From NCBI GenBank assembly GCA_029960065.1, contig JASCOF010000007.1:124001-188000 (forward strand): DNA of 64,000 nucleotides. Reading direction: 5' to 3'. The stretch comes from Flavobacteriaceae bacterium PS02336. Lineage in GTDB: Bacteria; Bacteroidota; Bacteroidia; Flavobacteriales; Flavobacteriaceae. Below the pieces are notes generated by a model. The model was not told the origin of the DNA. It worked only from the letters and a program-made list of their open reading frames with translations, and did not search any database. Made by a program: the position numbers and the translations under genes. This document shows, one piece after another, positions 60,745 to 64,000 of the stretch (positions are counted from its first letter, which is position 1; every line of letters starts with the position of its first letter).

Positions 60745-61232
60745 GAAAGAAGCAAGAAGCAAGACTTACATTTGGAATGTATATTCTAAAAGCTTGCTTT
60801 TAAAAAGTAATAAAAAACTTACTTTTATTTTTTCTTTCTTATCTTGCCTCAAAAAAACATGAGACACAATTTTAAGAATTTGAAAATTTGGATTTTAGCA
60901 ATGGAGATAACAAATGATATCTATAAACTAACTGCTATTTTTCCAAAATCAGAAACGTATAGTTTAACAAGTCAAATGAATAGATGTTCTGTTTCAATGC
61001 CTTCTAATATTGCTGAAGGCTCTAACAGAGGAAATAAACATTTTCAGCATTATTTGAATATTAGTTTAGGTTCGTCATTTGAATTACAAACCCAATTACT
61101 GATAGCTTTTCAAAATGGTTATCTATCCAAGACAAAAACAGAAGAAATAGAAAACAAAATAATTGAATTTCAAAGGATGACATCAGGTTTCATAAGTAAG
61201 TTGATTTAAAAATCTTGCTTCTTGCTTCTTTC
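60745..61232. repeat. Perfect 20-bp inverted repeats enclosing the four-helix-bundle gene
   Basis: GAAAGAAGCAAGAAGCAAGA at 60745-60764 and its exact complement at 61213-61232 bracket one small gene (60859-61209). This resembles 23S rRNA intervening sequences, whose complementary ends form a stem and which often carry an S23/IVP ORF. Confidence 0.8.
60859..61209 (+). CDS. Four-helix-bundle protein (23S rRNA intervening-sequence protein / S23 family)
   Basis: 116 residues from the ATG at 60859 (an upstream TTG adds five residues). Family pattern: FKNLKIWILAMEITNDIYKLT, FPKSETYSLTSQMNRCSVSMPSNIAEGSNRG, FQHYLNISLGSSFELQTQLL. These proteins form pentamers of four-helix bundles and are related to the Avd accessory protein of diversity-generating retroelements; function unknown. 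No reverse transcriptase is nearby. It sits inside 20-bp inverted repeats within the fad operon. Confidence 0.93.
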   Translation: MRHNFKNLKIWILAMEITNDIYKLTAIFPKSETYSLTSQMNRCSVSMPSNIAEGSNRGNKHFQHYLNISLGSSFELQTQLLIAFQNGYLSKTKTEEIENKIIEFQRMTSGFISKLI

Positions 61233-61257
61233 ATCTTTTACCTAAACAAAAAACAAA

Positions 61258-63063
61258 ATGGCAGATACAATCGAAAAAAACGTGACTCGTGGTGGTCAGT
61301 TTTTAGTTAAAGAAACAAAGAGCGAGGACATCTTTACACCAGAAGATTTCTCTGAAGAGCAGTTAATGATGCGTGACTCTGTAAAAGAGTTCGTAGACAA
61401 AGAATTATGGGCGCATAAAGATCGTTTTGAGAAAAAAGATTACGCTTATACAGAAGCTTCTATGCGTAAAGCTGGTGAACTAGGACTTCTTGGAGTTGCG
61501 GTTCCAGAAGAATACGGCGGATTAGGAATGGGATTTGTTTCTACAATGTTGGTTTGTGACTACATTTCTGGAGCAACAGGTTCTTTCTCAACTGCTTTTG
61601 GTGCGCATACAGGAATTGGAACTATGCCAATCACCCTTTATGGTACTGAAGAACAAAAGAAAAAATACGTTCCGAAATTGGCTTCTGGAGAATGGTTTGG
61701 GGCTTATTGCTTAACTGAACCAGGCGCAGGATCTGATGCTAACTCAGGAAAAACAAAAGCGGTTTTATCTGAAGACGGAACTCATTATTTAATTACAGGA
61801 CAAAAAATGTGGATTTCGAATGCAGGTTTCTGCAGCGTTTTCATCGTTTTTGCTCGTATTGGTGATGATAAAAATATTACAGGTTTCATCGTAGAAAACG
61901 ATCCTTCAAACGGAATTTCTATGAATGAAGAAGAGCATAAATTAGGAATTCGTGCTTCTTCTACTCGTCAGGTTTTCTTCAACGAAACAAAAGTTCCAGT
62001 TGAAAACATGTTATCTGAAAGAGGAAACGGTTTCAAAATTGCAATGAATGCTTTAAATGTTGGTCGTATTAAATTAGCTGCTGCTTGTTTGGATGCTCAA
62101 AGAAGAGTTACTTCTGGAGCTGTAAAATATGCTAACGAAAGAATTCAGTTCAATACTTCTATTTCAACTTTTGGAGCTATTCGTTCTAAATTAGCTGAAA
62201 TGGCAACTAGTGCTTACGCGGGAGAAAGTGCTTCTTACCGTGCGGCAAAAGATATTGAAGACAGAATTGCAGCTCGTGAAGCCGAAGGAACAAGTCACCA
62301 AGAAGCAGAATTGAAAGGTGTTGAAGAATATGCTATCGAGTGTTCTATCTTGAAAGTAGCAGTTTCTGAAGACATTCAAAACTGTTCTGACGAAGGAATT
62401 CAAATTTTTGGCGGAATGGGATTCTCTGAAGATACTCCAATGGAAAGTGCTTGGAGAGATGCTCGTATCGCTCGTATCTACGAAGGAACAAACGAAATCA
62501 ACAGAATGCTTTCTGTAGGTATGTTGATTAAAAAAGCAATGAAAGGACACGTTGATTTACTTGGACCAGCAATGAAAGTTCAGGAAGAATTAATGGGAAT
62601 TCCATCTTTTGATACTCCAGATTTCTCTGAATTATTTGCAGAAGAAAAAGTAATCGTAGCGAACTTGAAAAAAGTTTTCTTAATGGTTGCTGGAAGCGCT
62701 GTTCAAAAATATGGCCCTGAATTAGATTCTCATCAGCAATTATTAATGGCTGCTGCCGATATCTTAATCGAAATTTACATGGCCGAAAGTACTATCTTAA
62801 GAACTGAGAAATTAGCAAAAACTCAAGGAGAAGATAAAGTACAAGAGCAAATTGCTATGGCAAAATTATACTTGTACAAAGCAGTTGATATTGTAAACTT
62901 AAGAGGAAAAGAAGGAATTGCTTCTTTCTCTGAAGGTGACGAACAACGCATGATGTTAATGGGACTTAAACGTTTCACTAAATATACTAATCTGCCAAAT
63001 GTTGTGGCATTGAGAGAAAAAATTGCAGAAAAATTAGTTGCAGAAAATTCATACTGCTTCTAA
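61258..63063 (+). CDS. fadE: Acyl-CoA dehydrogenase
   Basis: 601 residues: an acyl-CoA dehydrogenase core (~35-430) plus a ~170-residue C-terminal extension, as in very-long-chain enzymes and B. subtilis FadE. FAD/substrate motifs: AYCLTEPGAGSDANSGKT, WISNAGFCSVF, GGMGFSEDTPMESAWRDARI; the catalytic base is Glu409 in IYEGTNEINR. It makes the first, FAD-linked oxidation of beta-oxidation and passes electrons to ETF. Last gene of the fad operon, followed by a terminator. Confidence 0.95.
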   Translation: MADTIEKNVTRGGQFLVKETKSEDIFTPEDFSEEQLMMRDSVKEFVDKELWAHKDRFEKKDYAYTEASMRKAGELGLLGVAVPEEYGGLGMGFVSTMLVCDYISGATGSFSTAFGAHTGIGTMPITLYGTEEQKKKYVPKLASGEWFGAYCLTEPGAGSDANSGKTKAVLSEDGTHYLITGQKMWISNAGFCSVFIVFARIGDDKNITGFIVENDPSNGISMNEEEHKLGIRASSTRQVFFNETKVPVENMLSERGNGFKIAMNALNVGRIKLAAACLDAQRRVTSGAVKYANERIQFNTSISTFGAIRSKLAEMATSAYAGESASYRAAKDIEDRIAAREAEGTSHQEAELKGVEEYAIECSILKVAVSEDIQNCSDEGIQIFGGMGFSEDTPMESAWRDARIARIYEGTNEINRMLSVGMLIKKAMKGHVDLLGPAMKVQEELMGIPSFDTPDFSELFAEEKVIVANLKKVFLMVAGSAVQKYGPELDSHQQLLMAAADILIEIYMAESTILRTEKLAKTQGEDKVQEQIAMAKLYLYKAVDIVNLRGKEGIASFSEGDEQRMMLMGLKRFTKYTNLPNVVALREKIAEKLVAENSYCF

Positions 63064-63096
63064 ATTCAAAATAGTTTTTAGCTTTTTAATTTGTTT

Positions 63097-63134
63097 AAAC
63101 CCGCGCAAGTCCGAAACTGCGCGGGTTTATTTTT
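63097..63134 (+). terminator. Rho-independent terminator of the fad operon
   Basis: 11-bp GC-rich stem aaacccgcgca/tgcgcgggttt (63097-63107, 63118-63128), 10-nt loop, T-rich tail. Confidence 0.92.
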
Positions 63135-63292
63135 CTATTATCAGCTAGAAAGATATTACTTACGATTCGCAATATTTTTGCAGTTATTTGCAAAATATTC
63201 GTTAAAATTAGCTTTTTAAGACATTTGCAATAGCTAAAAATTAAATGTATTGCATTACTTTTAACGTTCTAAAAAACGCTAAAAAACAAATA

Positions 63293-64000
63293 ATGAAACA
63301 AATTACCCTAACCGCATTATTTTTAATGTGCATTGGTATTACAAATACTTTTGCTCAGAAAAATAAAAAAATGGACATCATCGCCTATTATACAGGCGAT
63401 TCTAAACTTATTGATGAATACGAGGTTGGCAAACTAAATCAAATTATCTTTAGTTTTTGTCATTTAAAAGATGGAAAGCTAACTGTCGATTCTCCTAAAG
63501 ATTCTATTACTATTAAGCATTTAGTCTCTTTAAAAGCTAAAAATCCGCAGTTAAAAATTATTGTCTCACTTGGCGGATGGGGCGGATGCGAACCTTGTTC
63601 TGCTGCTTTTTCTACTGCTGAAGGGCGTTTAAAATTTGCAAAATCAGTAAAACAATTAAGTGATTCTTATAAAGTAGATGGTTTAGATTTAGATTGGGAA
63701 TACCCTGCAATTGAAGGGCTTCCTGGACATTTATATCAAGCTGTTGACAAACCGAATTTTACTGAATTGGTTAAAATATTACGTTCAACTTTAGGTAAAA
63801 AATACGAATTGAGTTTTGCCGCGGGAGGCTTCCAAAAATATTTAGATGAATCTATTGACTGGAAAGCGGTAACTCCATTGGTAAATCGTATTAATATCAT
63901 GAGCTACGATTTAGTAAACGGATACTCTAAAGTTACAGGACACCATACGCCATTATACAGCACAAATTCAAATGAAGAATCTACAAATAGAGCTGTTGAA
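63293..64000 (+). CDS. Glycoside hydrolase family 18 protein (chitinase-like), 3' end outside window
   Basis: The frame opens with a signal peptide (MKQITLTALFLMCIGITNTFAQ-type, cleavage after FAQ) and is still open at the window edge after 236 codons. The GH18 catalytic motif DGLDLDWEYP is complete (acid Glu136), with the second conserved strand KIIVSLGGWGG before it and INIMSYDLVNG after it. It should hydrolyse chitin or N-acetylglucosamine-containing glycans outside the inner membrane. Confidence 0.93.
   Translation, partial: MKQITLTALFLMCIGITNTFAQKNKKMDIIAYYTGDSKLIDEYEVGKLNQIIFSFCHLKDGKLTVDSPKDSITIKHLVSLKAKNPQLKIIVSLGGWGGCEPCSAAFSTAEGRLKFAKSVKQLSDSYKVDGLDLDWEYPAIEGLPGHLYQAVDKPNFTELVKILRSTLGKKYELSFAAGGFQKYLDESIDWKAVTPLVNRINIMSYDLVNGYSKVTGHHTPLYSTNSNEESTNRAVE

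Noticed and set aside
60844..60858. TTG start adding five residues to the four-helix-bundle protein
   Set aside because: The ATG at 60859 matches the family's usual N-terminus (MRHNFKNLKIW).

Overview
The window is a 64 kb piece of a Bacteroidota chromosome, almost certainly Flavobacterium or a very close relative. The evidence is low GC, promoters of the TTTG / TAnnTTTG type, weak Shine-Dalgarno signals, PorT/TonB-type barrel proteins, bacillithiol synthesis (BshB1), and many intergenic palindromes of the kind common in flavobacterial genomes (ccacgaattacacgaatt, cccgatagctatcggg, gtcatttcgaccgaaggg). No rRNA operon, transposase, prophage or CRISPR array was seen.

Positions 1-36000 are mostly housekeeping: a cut-off GNAT acetyltransferase, LOG hydrolase, stress and conserved proteins, TlpA-like thioredoxin, 2H phosphoesterase, CPA2 antiporter with SUKH and VOC genes, L-serine dehydratase, PanB, an RluA-type pseudouridine synthase, aldehyde dehydrogenase, a 1350-residue hybrid histidine kinase, a YpfJ-type metallopeptidase, tRNA-His, a minus-strand hotdog thioesterase / isochorismate synthase / BshB1 cluster, PurL, a TonB-type receptor, an acyl-CoA ligase and a DEDDh exonuclease.

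Positions 36200-56330 are the unusual part. Four promoters share a 19-bp palindrome-like operator (consensus TRCGCAAAATAAYTGCGYA), each placed 14-15 nt upstream of a TTTG -7 element. They drive, on the minus strand: (A) a 52-aa ORF plus a 167-aa unknown protein; (B) the RNA ligase RtcB; (C) a leader RNA followed by a 746-aa protein with a TerD-like C-terminal domain; (D) a small Cys-rich protein. The leader of (C) contains a tRNA-Arg(UCU) whose 5' anticodon-stem strand is interrupted by 45 nt; removing those 45 nt gives a perfect cloverleaf. It also carries a second, anticodon-less tRNA mimic and five 20-nt repeats. A divergent-strand WYL regulator lies next to this set and is the obvious candidate regulator. 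A DUF5724/DUF4132 operon with a structured leader RNA, a tRNA-Pro-like gene with a broken D arm, two 31-32-aa micro-ORFs with their own promoters and terminators, and a Septu-like ATPase + HNH antiphage pair lie in the same stretch. My inference is that this is an RNA-damage or tRNA-cleavage response and repair system, possibly coupled to phage defence. It is analogous to, but distinct from, the proteobacterial Rsr-Y RNA-RtcBA operon.

Positions 56500-63060 are a fatty-acid beta-oxidation operon: MarR regulator, FadN-type bifunctional enzyme, thiolase and acyl-CoA dehydrogenase (the fadN-fadA-fadE order of Bacillus subtilis). A four-helix-bundle (S23/IVP-like) gene enclosed by perfect 20-bp inverted repeats is inserted between the last two. 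The window ends inside a GH18 chitinase-like gene.
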